From: Planctomycetaceae bacterium
GTDB lineage: Bacteria > Planctomycetota > Phycisphaerae > UBA1845 > UTPLA1
NCBI GenBank assembly: GCA_006969385.1
Contig: CP030884.1
Location: forward strand, 3,720,001 to 3,784,000
DNA length: 64,000 bases
Direction of reading: 5' to 3'
Positions 8,816 through 17,895 of this stretch are shown here, piece after piece. Position 1 is the first letter of the stretch; every line of letters begins with the position of its first letter. The notes under the pieces were generated by a model. The model saw only the letters and a list, made by a program, of their open reading frames with translations. It was not told the DNA's origin and ran no database searches. A program made the translations under genes and the position numbers.

Positions 8816-9397
8816 TCAATGCCGAATCGACAACGCCCACGTCGAACCTTCCGGTCGTTGCAACCACAACCCTCCCTTGCCGGCGGTGCTGGTGCCAAAC
8901 GTCGCCAACCCACGGTTACCGTCGTTGACGAAATAATTCTTGCCCCAGAAGTGTGCGGTGTTGTCGTTTTGCTGCAACAGAATATTGCGCGAGCTGCTGC
9001 CGCGTTTGAGCCACATGCCCGCCGCGCCTTGGCTGGAGCGACCGAGCACGGCGACGTCACGCTGATAGTCCGCCTCGACCGTGAACTGGCTCGCCCACAT
9101 CTGCCCCGTGTTGTCGGCTTGCTGCACGATCAACGGGTTGGACGTGCTGCCGCGCTTGAGCCAGATGCCGGCGCGACCGTCGTTGGTGGTGCCCAGCGTT
9201 AGCACTTCGTTGCCGAACTTATCGACCAAGCCGATGCGGTTGGCCGTAATGTTCTCACCGACGAGATTGGCGTTGGCCATGCCCATTGTGATCGAAAGCA
9301 GGCCACCGGCAGCGATCAGACCGGCAACGGCGTAGCTCACGGCCATGCGGCGTTCGAGTTTTTGGATGCGACGCTGAAGTGTTTCGATGTCGGACAT
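8816..9397 (-). CDS. Membrane-anchored coiled-coil protein with WLKRG repeats, function unknown
   Basis: The 193-residue product starts with a short heptad helix (IETLQRRIQKLERRM), then one membrane helix (about residues 20-42), then an extracytoplasmic part built of similar segments: FGNEVLTLGTTNDGRAGIWL, VAVLGRSSQGAAGMWLKRGS and LATFGTSTAGKGGLWLQ. The repeats suggest a small beta-rich exported domain. A purine-rich GGGGGGAAG lies upstream of the ATG. I do not recognise the family. It stands alone on the minus strand. Confidence 0.7.
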   Translation of the reverse strand: MSDIETLQRRIQKLERRMAVSYAVAGLIAAGGLLSITMGMANANLVGENITANRIGLVDKFGNEVLTLGTTNDGRAGIWLKRGSTSNPLIVQQADNTGQMWASQFTVEADYQRDVAVLGRSSQGAAGMWLKRGSSSRNILLQQNDNTAHFWGKNYFVNDGNRGLATFGTSTAGKGGLWLQRPEGSTWALSIRH

Positions 9398-9581
9398 TGC
9401 TTTTCTTCCCCCCGGAGTTTCGTTTGGTGTGTTTGGGCGCGGTGACGCCCGTATTCGTTTGTCGGTTACGGGCTACAAGGCCTAGAGCCTACTTTGATTG
9501 GCAGGGTAGAGGAGATTCAAACGTTCCGCCATCGACGGCCCAGCCCTCGAAATATGGGCCCTTTGCGGTTCAAATGCGGAC

Positions 9582-10085
9582 ATGCGTTGGGAAAAAGCCG
9601 CCGAAAAATTGATGTCGATGGACGACGCCGTCTGGCAACGCCACGCCAACCCGTGGAGTGTTTGGACGCGCGTCGCGATCACGCCGTTTCTGTTTCTCGC
9701 CGTTTGGAGTTACGTGTGGATCGGCTGGTGGGCGTTGGTGCCATGCGCGGTCGTCGCACTGTTTACCTGGCTAAACCCGCGCGTCTTTCCGGTGCCCAAG
9801 AGCACGAACAACTGGGCCAGCAAGGGCGTGATGGGGGAGCGCGTATTTATCAATCGAAGTACGGTGCCGATCCCGCGGCATCATGCCGTCGCCGCGCAAG
9901 TGTTAACGGCGCTGGCAGCCATTTTTCTGGGCTCGTCGATTTATGGATTCGTCGTCGCCGATTTTTGGGCGGCATTCCTCGGATTCCACGCGGCGATTAT
10001 TTGCAAGATTTGGTTCGTCGATCGCATGGTCTGGTTGTTCGAGGATATGAAAGATCACGAGGCGTACGAGGGTTGGCTACGGTGA
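9582..10085 (+). CDS. DUF6653-like membrane protein
   Basis: This 167-residue protein has about four hydrophobic segments and characteristic blocks: RHANPWSVWTRV, WSYVWIGWWALVP, WLNPRVFP, PIPRHH and KIWFVDRMVWLFEDM. I associate these with the uncharacterised DUF6653 membrane family; the name is from memory and not searched. It is cytoplasmic-membrane located by hydrophobicity. No catalytic motif is evident and there is no linked operon partner. Confidence 0.65.
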   Translation: MRWEKAAEKLMSMDDAVWQRHANPWSVWTRVAITPFLFLAVWSYVWIGWWALVPCAVVALFTWLNPRVFPVPKSTNNWASKGVMGERVFINRSTVPIPRHHAVAAQVLTALAAIFLGSSIYGFVVADFWAAFLGFHAAIICKIWFVDRMVWLFEDMKDHEAYEGWLR

Positions 10086-10216
10086 GTGAGCGCCCGACAG
10101 AGCCGCGCACGTCAGGAAGCAGTGGGCGTGGTTGGTCGCAGAGTTGTTGATTGCGAAGTAGAATCCGAGCAGCGATTTAATGATATCTTAGGAATTCGAG
10201 TTTAGGCGGAACGGAA

Positions 10217-10663
10217 ATGTACGACGGCATTCGATTAGACGAGAGCTACGACGCTGATTACCGCTCGCCTAATCTGCACAGAGAGTTATTCGTCGTAACG
10301 TCAGAGAAAATGTACGAACCACTTCGGTACCATCGTCCCCTTCAGGTAGCGATCCTATCTTTGCTCGCCGATGAGGAGGCGCGAATAAATGCCATTCGAA
10401 AGGTTCTTTCCATCACGACAGCCGGTGGTAAGCAGCGTAGGTATTGCAAGATTCACTTAATCGAAGACGGCTCGACATTAAGCAAGCAAATAATCGAGGA
10501 GTGCTTGTCGGTCATTAACGGTGAATTTCCGATTTTGGCGGAGGAGCGTCGGGCCTATTATGCGTACCTTGATTACGCGGTTTTCGATGATTCGCGCTTA
10601 ATCGATTGTGCCCAAACTGCCACATGCCTTCGAAAAAGTGAAAGCGGTTGGGAGAGGCCTTAG
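10217..10663 (+). CDS. Hypothetical cytoplasmic protein
   Basis: A 148-residue frame with balanced soluble-protein composition, no signal peptide or membrane helix, and a purine-rich GGAACGGAA before the ATG. Segments such as ADEEARINAIRKVLSI and LSKQIIEECLSVI suggest an alpha-helical fold. I recognise no family. Codon use is slightly less GC-biased than its neighbours, which hints at a recent arrival. Confidence 0.55.
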   Translation: MYDGIRLDESYDADYRSPNLHRELFVVTSEKMYEPLRYHRPLQVAILSLLADEEARINAIRKVLSITTAGGKQRRYCKIHLIEDGSTLSKQIIEECLSVINGEFPILAEERRAYYAYLDYAVFDDSRLIDCAQTATCLRKSESGWERP

Positions 10664-10850
10664 TTGAATTTCGCTTTCATTCGTAGCGTGTAGTCAGATT
10701 CGGAGCCAGACGCCGAAGTCTGCCGCGTTTCCTACAGAGCTAGTCCCGCCAGGAAGCATTATACGCGGTTCGTCGCTGGGTAATTGATACGGGAAGCACC
10801 CACACACCTTGCCGCAATATCCCATCGAATTTACCCTTGCCGCTAAGTCG

Positions 10851-10867
10851 TCGGGTCGATGACCCGA
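10851..10867. repeat. Short palindrome TCGGGTC-GAT-GACCCGA
   Basis: A perfect 7-bp hairpin with a 3-nt loop, followed by CCTACGG, lies 48 nt upstream of the FAH-family gene. It resembles other intergenic hairpins in this window in ending near a TAC/GTA step. It could be a repeat or a regulatory hairpin. Confidence 0.55.
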
Positions 10868-10915
10868 CCTACGGAATGACATTGATTCGAACACGACCAA
10901 TAGGGAGCCCGTCCC

Positions 10916-11866
10916 ATGAAACTTTGCTACTTCTACGAATCCGCCGAAACCCGCGCGCGCGATTTGCAACGACGCATGCCCGTCGAGGGGCGAATCGGTA
11001 TTCTGATCGACGGTCAGATCGTCGACATCACCGAGAAGGCCGCCCACCATCACGATTTGCATGACCCGCAATATCTGGGCGTGCATACCGCCGCGATTGC
11101 GGGCCTGCCCGAATGGGAAGCGTTTCGCAAGGAACTGGCGGGTATGACCAACGAAGGCGGCGTCGATCCGGAGAGCGTGTTCTTCGGCCCTTGCGTGTTG
11201 CGACCCTCGCAGTATCTCGACTTCTACGCATTCGAGCAGCACGTGATGACCATGCGCAAGAAGCGTGGTCTCGACTTCATCGTGCCCGAATGGTACGAGA
11301 TGCCGTGCTATTACAACTCCAACGCGACGGCCTTTTCCGGCGACGGTATGAAGGTGTTCTTCCCCAAAGGCGAAGGCAAGATCGACTACGAATGCGAGAT
11401 GGCCTGCATCATCGGCAAGCCCATCCGCAACGCCACGCCTGAACAAGCCGCCGACGCCATCGTGGGTTACACAGTACTCAACGACCTATCCAGCCGCGAG
11501 CGACAAACCCGCGTGATGCCCGTCAACATGGGCCCGGCACCGGGCAAAGATTTCGGCAACGTGATGGGTAAGTATCTTGTCACCAAAGATGAGATTCCTA
11601 ACCTCGACGAGTGCGGCATGCGCGCGTACGTCAACGGCGAGCAATGGACCGATGGCAAGTACGGCGGCGTGCAGCATCGCTTCGAAGCCATGGTCGCCTT
11701 CGCCAGCACCAGCCGCTGGTTCTACCCCGGCGATATCCTCGGCAGCGGCACCGTCGGCACCGGCTGCGGCGCGGAGCTGGGCAAGTTCCTCAACCCCGGC
11801 GATAAGATCAAGGTCGAGATCGATCATATGGATTTTGTCGAGAATGAAGTGGCGCACGATTCTTGA
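10916..11866 (+). CDS. Fumarylacetoacetate hydrolase (FAH) family protein
   Basis: The 316-residue enzyme carries the FAH catalytic-domain hallmarks: the metal-binding acidic cluster YECEMACIIGKP (around residue 160), NDLSSRE with a metal Asp, GKDFGNVMGKYL with the conserved Lys, and the C-terminal GSGTVGTGCG loop. The family hydrolyses or decarboxylates beta-diketo/2-oxo acids (fumarylacetoacetate, acylpyruvates, 2-hydroxyhepta-2,4-diene-1,7-dioate and related compounds) with Mg2+. Here no aromatic-degradation neighbours define the substrate. GGGAG before the ATG supports the start. A purine-rich low-complexity tract follows the stop. Confidence 0.9.
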   Translation: MKLCYFYESAETRARDLQRRMPVEGRIGILIDGQIVDITEKAAHHHDLHDPQYLGVHTAAIAGLPEWEAFRKELAGMTNEGGVDPESVFFGPCVLRPSQYLDFYAFEQHVMTMRKKRGLDFIVPEWYEMPCYYNSNATAFSGDGMKVFFPKGEGKIDYECEMACIIGKPIRNATPEQAADAIVGYTVLNDLSSRERQTRVMPVNMGPAPGKDFGNVMGKYLVTKDEIPNLDECGMRAYVNGEQWTDGKYGGVQHRFEAMVAFASTSRWFYPGDILGSGTVGTGCGAELGKFLNPGDKIKVEIDHMDFVENEVAHDS

Positions 11867-12060
11867 GAAATTGAGAATTGGGAATGAGGAATTGAGAAAG
11901 AGGAATCGTGAGAGGCGAGAGGCGAGGGGCGTGAGGCGACAGGCAAAGCGGCAAAGAGCAAAGGGCAAAGAGCAAAGAGTGGAAAGCGAACTGCGTAGCG
12001 GATCGAGTGAAGCTCAAGAAGCCCCATCGAAAGTAACGCGATAACGCTCACGATTTTCGA
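11867..12060. repeat. Purine-rich low-complexity tract downstream of FAH gene
   Basis: Immediately after the stop codon the + strand is almost pure A/G for about 125 nt. It is made of drifting short motifs: GAATTGGGAATGAGGAATTGAG, then GAGAGGCGAGAGGCGAGGGGCG, then GCAAAGAGCAAAGGGCAAAG. These are microsatellite-like units that change along the tract. No gene is present up to 12159. Confidence 0.7.
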
Positions 12061-12159
12061 TTCTGCGCGCAAAGTTCAGAGCTGCGGTCTGTGGCCGCAT
12101 GAATGTAAACACAAAACCGACGGGGTTTGTATTCTTGAGCGTGAGATGAATGAGTTTAC

Positions 12160-12714
12160 ATGAGTAGCTTGTGGACTTGGGAGATCATGGCCGCCACATT
12201 GGCCTTGTTTGTATCGTGCGTTATTGGCTGGCGGTCCGGACGGCGTCGCAACCGCATGTCGGGTGTTTATTTCTGGGTAGCCATGCTCCTAATGAGCGGC
12301 ACGCTCGTGACTGGCGGTTTATTGCTTGACTCATACCTGAGTTGGAAGCGGCTGGATGATGTAATTGCAGCGTTTCTTGACAAGGCTGACCCAGCTGATG
12401 TGAAAACGACCGAATCGTTCGACGATACCTATTACGAAATTTCAAATCCCGGTGCTGGAATAATTAATATTGGTTGGAAGCGTCGCCCTTTCGTCGTCGA
12501 ATTCCATCAGATAAACGGCCTGTTCCATGGCGTGCTGATCAGCTTGATCGCATGTGTTGTTCGTTATCTCTCAATTCGGCGAATGGGTGATAGGCTTCTT
12601 CTCGGCCATTGTTATCATTGCGGTTACGACCTGACAGGGAATCAATCCGGCGTATGCACCGAATGTGGTCAAGCTGTACTTGAAACCGTTAGGGGCGAGG
12701 TGCGCTCGACATAG
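12160..12714 (+). CDS. Three-TM protein with C-terminal zinc ribbon (CxxCGYDLTGN)
   Basis: The 184-residue protein has hydrophobic helices near residues 7-24, 38-58 and 120-140, and ends in a zinc ribbon CYHCGYDLTGNQSGVCTECG. This C-terminal or N-terminal ribbon attached to small membrane proteins is a planctomycete trademark of unknown role. It is related in layout, not in sequence, to the gene at 1554. A polar loop lies between helices two and three. Function unknown. Confidence 0.75.
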   Translation: MSSLWTWEIMAATLALFVSCVIGWRSGRRRNRMSGVYFWVAMLLMSGTLVTGGLLLDSYLSWKRLDDVIAAFLDKADPADVKTTESFDDTYYEISNPGAGIINIGWKRRPFVVEFHQINGLFHGVLISLIACVVRYLSIRRMGDRLLLGHCYHCGYDLTGNQSGVCTECGQAVLETVRGEVRST

Positions 12715-12764
12715 ATCTTTCGTGACAGCTTCCGTTAGATTTGTAAGTTTCCATCAGTCTGAAT

Positions 12765-13880
12765 TCAGAGGCACTGGCGTGCGACGTCACCACCAACTGC
12801 ACGCATTCGCTCCACCGTCTCACTCAACCCACACTCCAAACTAAACACCCGATCCAACAAAGCCGCCGCCGCTTCGTGGCCCTCACCAAGCTGGCCCACG
12901 ACGGCCACGCACGGCACGTGCGCTGCTTGCGCCGCGCGGGCGACGGCTCCGACGACCTTGCCCATCACGGACTGCCCATCGAGGCGACCCTCGCCCGTGA
13001 TGATCAAGTCTGCATCCGTCGCATGTTCGTTCAGGCCCACCAAGCGCGCGACCACATCGACGCCGGGTACCAACTCCGCATTGCAAAACGACAACAATGG
13101 TAGGGCGACGCCACCCGCCGCGCCGGTGCCCGGTTGCTGCACCACGGCCAGCCCCGTCAGATGCTCCAGTTTGGCCACCCAATGCTGCAAGCCTTTTTCG
13201 AGTCGTTCGACAGCCGCCGCGTCGGCACCTTTTTGCGGCCCGAACACGCGCGCGGCACCTTGCGGGCCCGTCGCCACGTTTAACACATCGCACAAGATTT
13301 CAATCGGCGTCGTCGCCAGTGCTTCCGGCGGGTCGTGCCATTGCAGCCGCTCGACATCGATGAGTTGTCCGCCACCGACGCCTTCCGGAAGCACGTTGCC
13401 TTTGCAATCGATCAATTGCAAACCCAGCGCCTGCATCATGCCCGCGCCGCCATCGACGGTCGCGCTACCGCCGAGGCAGAGCATGATTTTTTCCACGCCG
13501 GCGTCTAGCGCCGCGCGCATGACCAGCCCGAGCCCAAAGGTCGTAGCGCGCAGCGGATCGCGTTCGTCGTCGCTTAGCAGTTGATAGCCCGAGACTTCCG
13601 CCAATTCGATCACGGCCGTGGTCGCGTCGTCGATTAAACCAACCTTCACGTCGATCGGTCGCCCAAGCGGGTCGGTCGCCCGCACCGTTCGCAACAAGCC
13701 GTCGCACTTATCGACGATGATCGCGCGCGTGCCTTCACCGCCATCGGCCATTGGTAATGCAATCAAATCTGCATCCGGCAGGGCGGCGCGCAATCCCGCG
13801 GCCAAGGCGTCAGCAGCATCTTGTGCGCAAACGGCACCCTTAAAGCTATCCGGTGCGATGATGATGCGTGGTCCGCTCAC
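12765..13880 (-). CDS. Glycerate kinase (GarK/GlxK family)
   Basis: The 371-residue enzyme phosphorylates D-glycerate, typically to 2-phosphoglycerate in this family, feeding glycolysis. Diagnostic segments are the N-terminal APDSFKGAVCAQDAADAL, PMADGGEGTRAI, LGGSATVDGGAGMMQALG and the C-terminal ITGEGRLDGQSVMGKV. Length is normal. Its ATG overlaps the TGA stop of the upstream HtrA protease gene (ATGA), so the two are translationally coupled, although a functional link is not obvious. Confidence 0.92.
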   Translation of the reverse strand: MSGPRIIIAPDSFKGAVCAQDAADALAAGLRAALPDADLIALPMADGGEGTRAIIVDKCDGLLRTVRATDPLGRPIDVKVGLIDDATTAVIELAEVSGYQLLSDDERDPLRATTFGLGLVMRAALDAGVEKIMLCLGGSATVDGGAGMMQALGLQLIDCKGNVLPEGVGGGQLIDVERLQWHDPPEALATTPIEILCDVLNVATGPQGAARVFGPQKGADAAAVERLEKGLQHWVAKLEHLTGLAVVQQPGTGAAGGVALPLLSFCNAELVPGVDVVARLVGLNEHATDADLIITGEGRLDGQSVMGKVVGAVARAAQAAHVPCVAVVGQLGEGHEAAAALLDRVFSLECGLSETVERMRAVGGDVARQCL

Positions 13881-15283
13881 TGCGCCCGCAGGCCCAGCTC
13901 GAACCGTACCAGTCGATTGCGACGCACGCGTAAGATTTGTACTGGAATGATATCACCGGGATCGACCTGATCGACCAAATGCCCCAGCCCTTCCAGGTCG
14001 GTCACACCCCAGCCGCCAAATTGCGTGATGACGTCGCCCACGACAAGTCGCTCCCGATCCGCCTCGCTGCCATTCTTGACGCTATCGACGATCAACCCAA
14101 TCGACCGTTGCACGCCGAGGCGTTGCAAATCGCCTTTGTTCATGGGGCGAACCGTCATGCCGAAGAAGCGCTCCATCTGCGCCACGGCATCGCCGACGGG
14201 GATCGCGCGCAGCGGCACCTCGACGCTCACCTTGTCGCCCGATTCGCGACGAATGTCTAATTTCAGCGACTGCCCCGGCGGCGTGCGCGCCAGCAGGCTA
14301 AACGCTTCGACGAAGTTGGGCGTCGGTTGATTGTCGATGGCCGTGATGACGTCGCCCGTTTGAATACCGGCTTGTGCGGCAGGCGTGCCATTGTCGACCC
14401 GCAAGACGCGCACACCTTCGTTCAACGCGCCGCGCACCTGACCGTCAAAGTGCAAGCCAAAGTCCACGCGCCGCACCCGTTCGATGTCGAGCATTTGCGG
14501 TAATAGTTCGCGCAATTGATTCACGGGAATCGCAAAGCCAATGTTCTGCGCATCGCCGCGAATCGCGGTGTTGATGCCGATCAGTTCACCGAGAATGTTC
14601 AACATCGGCCCGCCCGAATTGCCGGGGTTAATCGACGCATCGCTTTGAATCAATCCGCGATAGACGTGATCGGCATCGAATGCCAACTCGCGATCGATGG
14701 CACTCACGACGCCCGTCGTGACCGTGTGTTGATACCCCAGCGGATTACCAATGACGATCACGGGTTCACCCTGCATCAAGTCGTCGCTGCGGCCCAGCTT
14801 CAAATGCGGCAACGGTCGATTGGCGTTCACTTTGAGAACGGCCAAGTCGCGCCGTCGATCGATGGCAACTTCTTCGGCGTCGAGTTCGGTGCCGTCGGCA
14901 AAGGTTGCCTTCACTTCCGTCGCGCGATCGACGACGTGTGCGTTGGTCACAATATAGCCGTCACTGTGAATCAAAAAGCCAGAGCCCACGCTGTTGGTAC
15001 GATACTGTCGCGGCGCCGTTGGCATGTCGAAGATTTCATCAAACAAGCTGCCGAAGCCCGGCGAGCGACGCACGGTAACCACCTGCGTCGTGGATAGGTT
15101 CACCACAGCAGGGCTGGCCTCGCGAAAGACGCGCACGACCGGCGTCATTCGTGAGGCCTGGCTGGTTGTCATACTCGCCGTGCCTTCGTTAACCGGCACC
15201 ATACGATCCTGAGCGGCAGCCGGCAGCGACGTAGCGAGCGCGAGCAGTATGCAAACAACGAATCTAGAAACGGATTGACTCAT
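13877..15283 (-). CDS. HtrA/DegP-type serine protease with two PDZ domains
   Basis: This 468-residue exported protease carries out periplasmic protein quality control. A signal peptide (residues 1-24, ending PAAAQ) precedes a trypsin-like domain with the full catalytic triad: His116 (VTNAHVVD), Asp146 (RRRDLAVLKV) and Ser223 (NPGNSGGPML). Two PDZ domains follow, around 275-345 (GVRVLRVDNGTPAAQAGIQT) and 385-465 (SIGLIVDSVKNGSEADRERL). GAGGA sits upstream of the ATG. It is transcribed divergently from the GluR0-like channel and is first in a pair with glycerate kinase. Confidence 0.93.
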   Translation of the reverse strand: MSQSVSRFVVCILLALATSLPAAAQDRMVPVNEGTASMTTSQASRMTPVVRVFREASPAVVNLSTTQVVTVRRSPGFGSLFDEIFDMPTAPRQYRTNSVGSGFLIHSDGYIVTNAHVVDRATEVKATFADGTELDAEEVAIDRRRDLAVLKVNANRPLPHLKLGRSDDLMQGEPVIVIGNPLGYQHTVTTGVVSAIDRELAFDADHVYRGLIQSDASINPGNSGGPMLNILGELIGINTAIRGDAQNIGFAIPVNQLRELLPQMLDIERVRRVDFGLHFDGQVRGALNEGVRVLRVDNGTPAAQAGIQTGDVITAIDNQPTPNFVEAFSLLARTPPGQSLKLDIRRESGDKVSVEVPLRAIPVGDAVAQMERFFGMTVRPMNKGDLQRLGVQRSIGLIVDSVKNGSEADRERLVVGDVITQFGGWGVTDLEGLGHLVDQVDPGDIIPVQILRVRRNRLVRFELGLRAQ

Positions 15284-15528
15284 GTATCGTCCTCTTTTGT
15301 CAGAATGCGAAACAGCATTTTAGCCAACTCGGAGAAACGGAAAAAACACCGCTAACATTCACTATTCTAAGCGCGTCGTCGCCGCGCTGACAGTCATTTG
15401 ATACATCGATTCGCACGCCCGGTCGCAGGTGGCCAGCCCTTGAATACACGAGAGTGCGCATCGTGTTAACATGCCAACTTATCTTAGACCATTGCGACAA
15501 AGCATTTTGAAGACGACAGGAGTGAACG

Positions 15529-16638
15529 ATGTTCGGCATATCTCAGTTTTCTAAATTCGAGCGCGGGGTAGCGGGTATGACGGCCTTTGTCATCTTCTGT
15601 CTTCCATCGGTGCTTAAAGCCCAATCCGATTCCGAAACTACCAGCAGTAAGAGGCTCACTGTCGCGACGCGCCACGTTCCACCCTTTGCCATCAAAGCCG
15701 ACGACGGCACCTGGTCCGGCATCACCATACAGTTGTGGGCCAACTTGGCGAAAGAGTTGGAGATCGAATACGAATTGCGCGAATCCGGTATTGCCGAGAT
15801 GATCGAGGGCCTGCAAGACGGCACCTACGATGCAGCCGCCGCAGCGTTGACGATGACGGCAGAGCGCGAAGAGCAAATTGACTTCACCCATCCCTACTTC
15901 AACGGCGGGCTAGGCATCGCCGTCTCTGCCGAACCGGCGGGGTTTAGCGCCTTTCTCGGTCGCTTGTTTACGCTGCGCTTCGCGCAGGCGGTGGCCGCGC
16001 TGGGCGTGTTGCTACTCGTCGTCGGCGTTTTGGTCTGGGTCGTCGAACGCAAACGCAACAAAGAAATGTTCGGCGGCGGCGTTGCGAAAGGGCTGGGCTC
16101 CGGCTTTTGGTGGTCGGCCGTGACCATGACGACCGTGGGGTATGGCGATAAAGCGCCGGTGACGGTGGCGGGTCGCCTGATCGGCCTCGTTTGGATGTTC
16201 GCCAGCATCATCGTGATCTCCAGCTTTACCGCCGCGATTGCTTCGGCGCTGACGGTCTCGCAACTCGAATCGAGCATTAACGGCCCCGAAGACCTGCCGG
16301 GCCGTACCGTCGCAACCGTGACGGACTCGACCGGCGCGACGTATTTGAAAGACAACCGCATTCGCATGCGCAGCTTCGAGTCTCCCAAAGCCGCATTGGA
16401 AGCGCTCGCCGCCGAAAAAGTCGATGCAGTGGTGTATGACGCACCGATCCTGCGTTACCTCGTCAATAACGAACTCGACTTACCCTTGCGCGTGCTGTCG
16501 GGCGACTTCCAACCGGCGGGCTATGCGATTGCACTTCCCAAAGACAGCAAGCTGCGCGAACCGATCAATCAGGGCGTACTGCGCATGGTCGCCGCGCCGG
16601 AATGGCAGGATTTGACATTCCGCTACCTCGGTCAGTAG
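15529..16638 (+). CDS. GluR0-like prokaryotic ionotropic glutamate receptor/K+ channel
   Basis: The 369-residue protein has the layout of bacterial GluR0: signal peptide (to about 31), first half of a type-3 solute-binding domain (about 40-130, with TAEREEQIDFTHPYF supplying the ligand-carboxylate Arg), first membrane helix (about 148-170), a pore loop with a potassium selectivity filter TTVGYGD at 201-207, a second pore-lining helix ending SSFTAAIASALTVSQLESS (equivalent to the receptor SYTANLAA gate), then the second half of the binding domain (VDAVVYDAPIL supplying the amine-binding Asp). It is expected to form a tetrameric amino-acid-gated K+ channel. AGGAG precedes the ATG. The ligand is not predictable with certainty. 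Confidence 0.9.
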   Translation: MFGISQFSKFERGVAGMTAFVIFCLPSVLKAQSDSETTSSKRLTVATRHVPPFAIKADDGTWSGITIQLWANLAKELEIEYELRESGIAEMIEGLQDGTYDAAAAALTMTAEREEQIDFTHPYFNGGLGIAVSAEPAGFSAFLGRLFTLRFAQAVAALGVLLLVVGVLVWVVERKRNKEMFGGGVAKGLGSGFWWSAVTMTTVGYGDKAPVTVAGRLIGLVWMFASIIVISSFTAAIASALTVSQLESSINGPEDLPGRTVATVTDSTGATYLKDNRIRMRSFESPKAALEALAAEKVDAVVYDAPILRYLVNNELDLPLRVLSGDFQPAGYAIALPKDSKLREPINQGVLRMVAAPEWQDLTFRYLGQ

Positions 16639-16669
16639 CCGCCGCCGCTAATTTAAACATAATCGCAGT

Positions 16670-17650
16670 ATGCATTGGAAAGTGCGTGCCAACTTGCTGC
16701 GCTGCCTGGCGGCCATGCCCGGCGGTCATCGCGTCTACGTGGCGTTGCAGCGGCAATTCGGAAGGTTTCGAGACCCGAAATATATCCGCCGCAAGTTGAA
16801 ACGCCAGGCAGACCTCGCGCGGTTGGCCGTTGAGCACGGAGTGGAACTCGAAGGCGCACACGTCATGGAGTTGGGTACCGGCTGGGTGCCGGCGATGGCG
16901 TTTGGTTTTTACCTTTGTGGGGCGGAGCGTGTTTCGACGTTTGATTTGAATCGATATGTGCGCTCCGACGCGCTCCGTCTTGTGATCGAGCAAATCAAGG
17001 TTGAAGCTGGGAATGAAGACATCTGGGCAGATCTCGTCGGCATCGAGAAATTATACAGTCGAATGAAGCTCACGAGCGCTTCCAAGATTGTTTGGAATTG
17101 GTTCAATGGCTTGCCGAATCAATCGCTTTCAAATTTCAAATTCATTAATATCGAATACGTCGCGCCCGGCGACGCCAGAAGCTCAGGCCTAGCCGCCGAA
17201 TCCATCGACATCCACTGTTCGACCAACACCTTTGAACATATTCCGCGCGAAGATTTGCTTTCCATACTTGTCGAAGCCAGGCGCATACTTATACCCAATG
17301 GTCTTGCCATCCACTACGTCGATCCGACCGACCACTTCGCCCATACCGACCAGACCCAATCGCCGGTGCGATTCCTTAATCTCACGCAGCGCGATATCGA
17401 ACGGTATTATCGCAATCGCTATACGTATCAGAATCTCTTGTTCGATCGGGATTATCGAGAAATATTCGAGGAAGCGGGTTTGGAAATCGTCGACGTGAGA
17501 TTCAAACTCGACGAGCGCTCGCTCGACGCGCTCAAGACTACTCCGCCGACACTACCCGGTTTCGAAAACCGCAGTATCGAAGAACTCAGTCGCCGCAATT
17601 TGATCTATCTCGCACGGAAAAGAGGCGATACCAGCCAGGTCAATCGGTAG
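16670..17650 (+). CDS. Class I SAM-dependent methyltransferase
   Basis: The 326-residue protein has a Rossmann-like methyltransferase core. Motif I is HVMELGTGWVPAMAFGFY, with the acidic strand-2 end STFDLNRY, and a post-I region IDIHCSTNTFEHIPREDL typical of class I enzymes. The C-terminal part (about 230-320) is helical. The acceptor is unknown. It starts 31 nt after the GluR0-like gene on the same strand, so co-transcription is possible but the functions need not be related. The closest guess is a sugar, lipid or small-molecule methyltransferase. Confidence 0.8.
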   Translation: MHWKVRANLLRCLAAMPGGHRVYVALQRQFGRFRDPKYIRRKLKRQADLARLAVEHGVELEGAHVMELGTGWVPAMAFGFYLCGAERVSTFDLNRYVRSDALRLVIEQIKVEAGNEDIWADLVGIEKLYSRMKLTSASKIVWNWFNGLPNQSLSNFKFINIEYVAPGDARSSGLAAESIDIHCSTNTFEHIPREDLLSILVEARRILIPNGLAIHYVDPTDHFAHTDQTQSPVRFLNLTQRDIERYYRNRYTYQNLLFDRDYREIFEEAGLEIVDVRFKLDERSLDALKTTPPTLPGFENRSIEELSRRNLIYLARKRGDTSQVNR

Positions 17651-17657
17651 AATGACT

Positions 17658-17717
17658 CGTTGTGGCTCCGTCGTCTCGGCGGCGAATACGGGCGTGACGC
17701 CTGTGCCACAGTCAACG
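17658..17717. repeat. Palindromic intergenic element with GTGGC/GCCAC ends
   Basis: The ends are CGTTGTGGC and GCCACAGTCAACG (inverted, with a small bulge). Inside is a hairpin GGCG-TGA-CGCC (17691-17701). The GCCACAG right end is shared with the elements at 37677-37733 and 44461-44490. Confidence 0.65.
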
Positions 17718-17750
17718 ATTCTTTTGGCGTGTACACAAAGTAAATGGTTT

Positions 17751-17788
17751 CCCCTCCCTTGCAGGGAGGGGTTAGGGAAGGGTTGCAC
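17751..17788. repeat. Hairpin CCCCTCCCT-TGC-AGGGAGGGG
   Basis: A perfect 9-bp stem (17751-17759 / 17763-17771) is followed by GGGAAGGGTT. It belongs to the widely seen CCCTCCC-type intergenic repeat pattern and lies between the methyltransferase and the convergent amylase gene. Confidence 0.7.
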
Positions 17789-17895
17789 GACTGAGAGAAT
17801 TGCAAGTCGCTCGTTATGCCCAACAACCCAAACTTGTTCTCGCGGAAGATATTAACAATAAATCGCAACTTCAATTCTAAAGACACACTCACACC

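Noticed and set aside
10694..11446. Minus-strand frame over the FAH gene
   Set aside because: FAH motifs are on the + strand; the minus frame has no ribosome site and spans a non-coding spacer.
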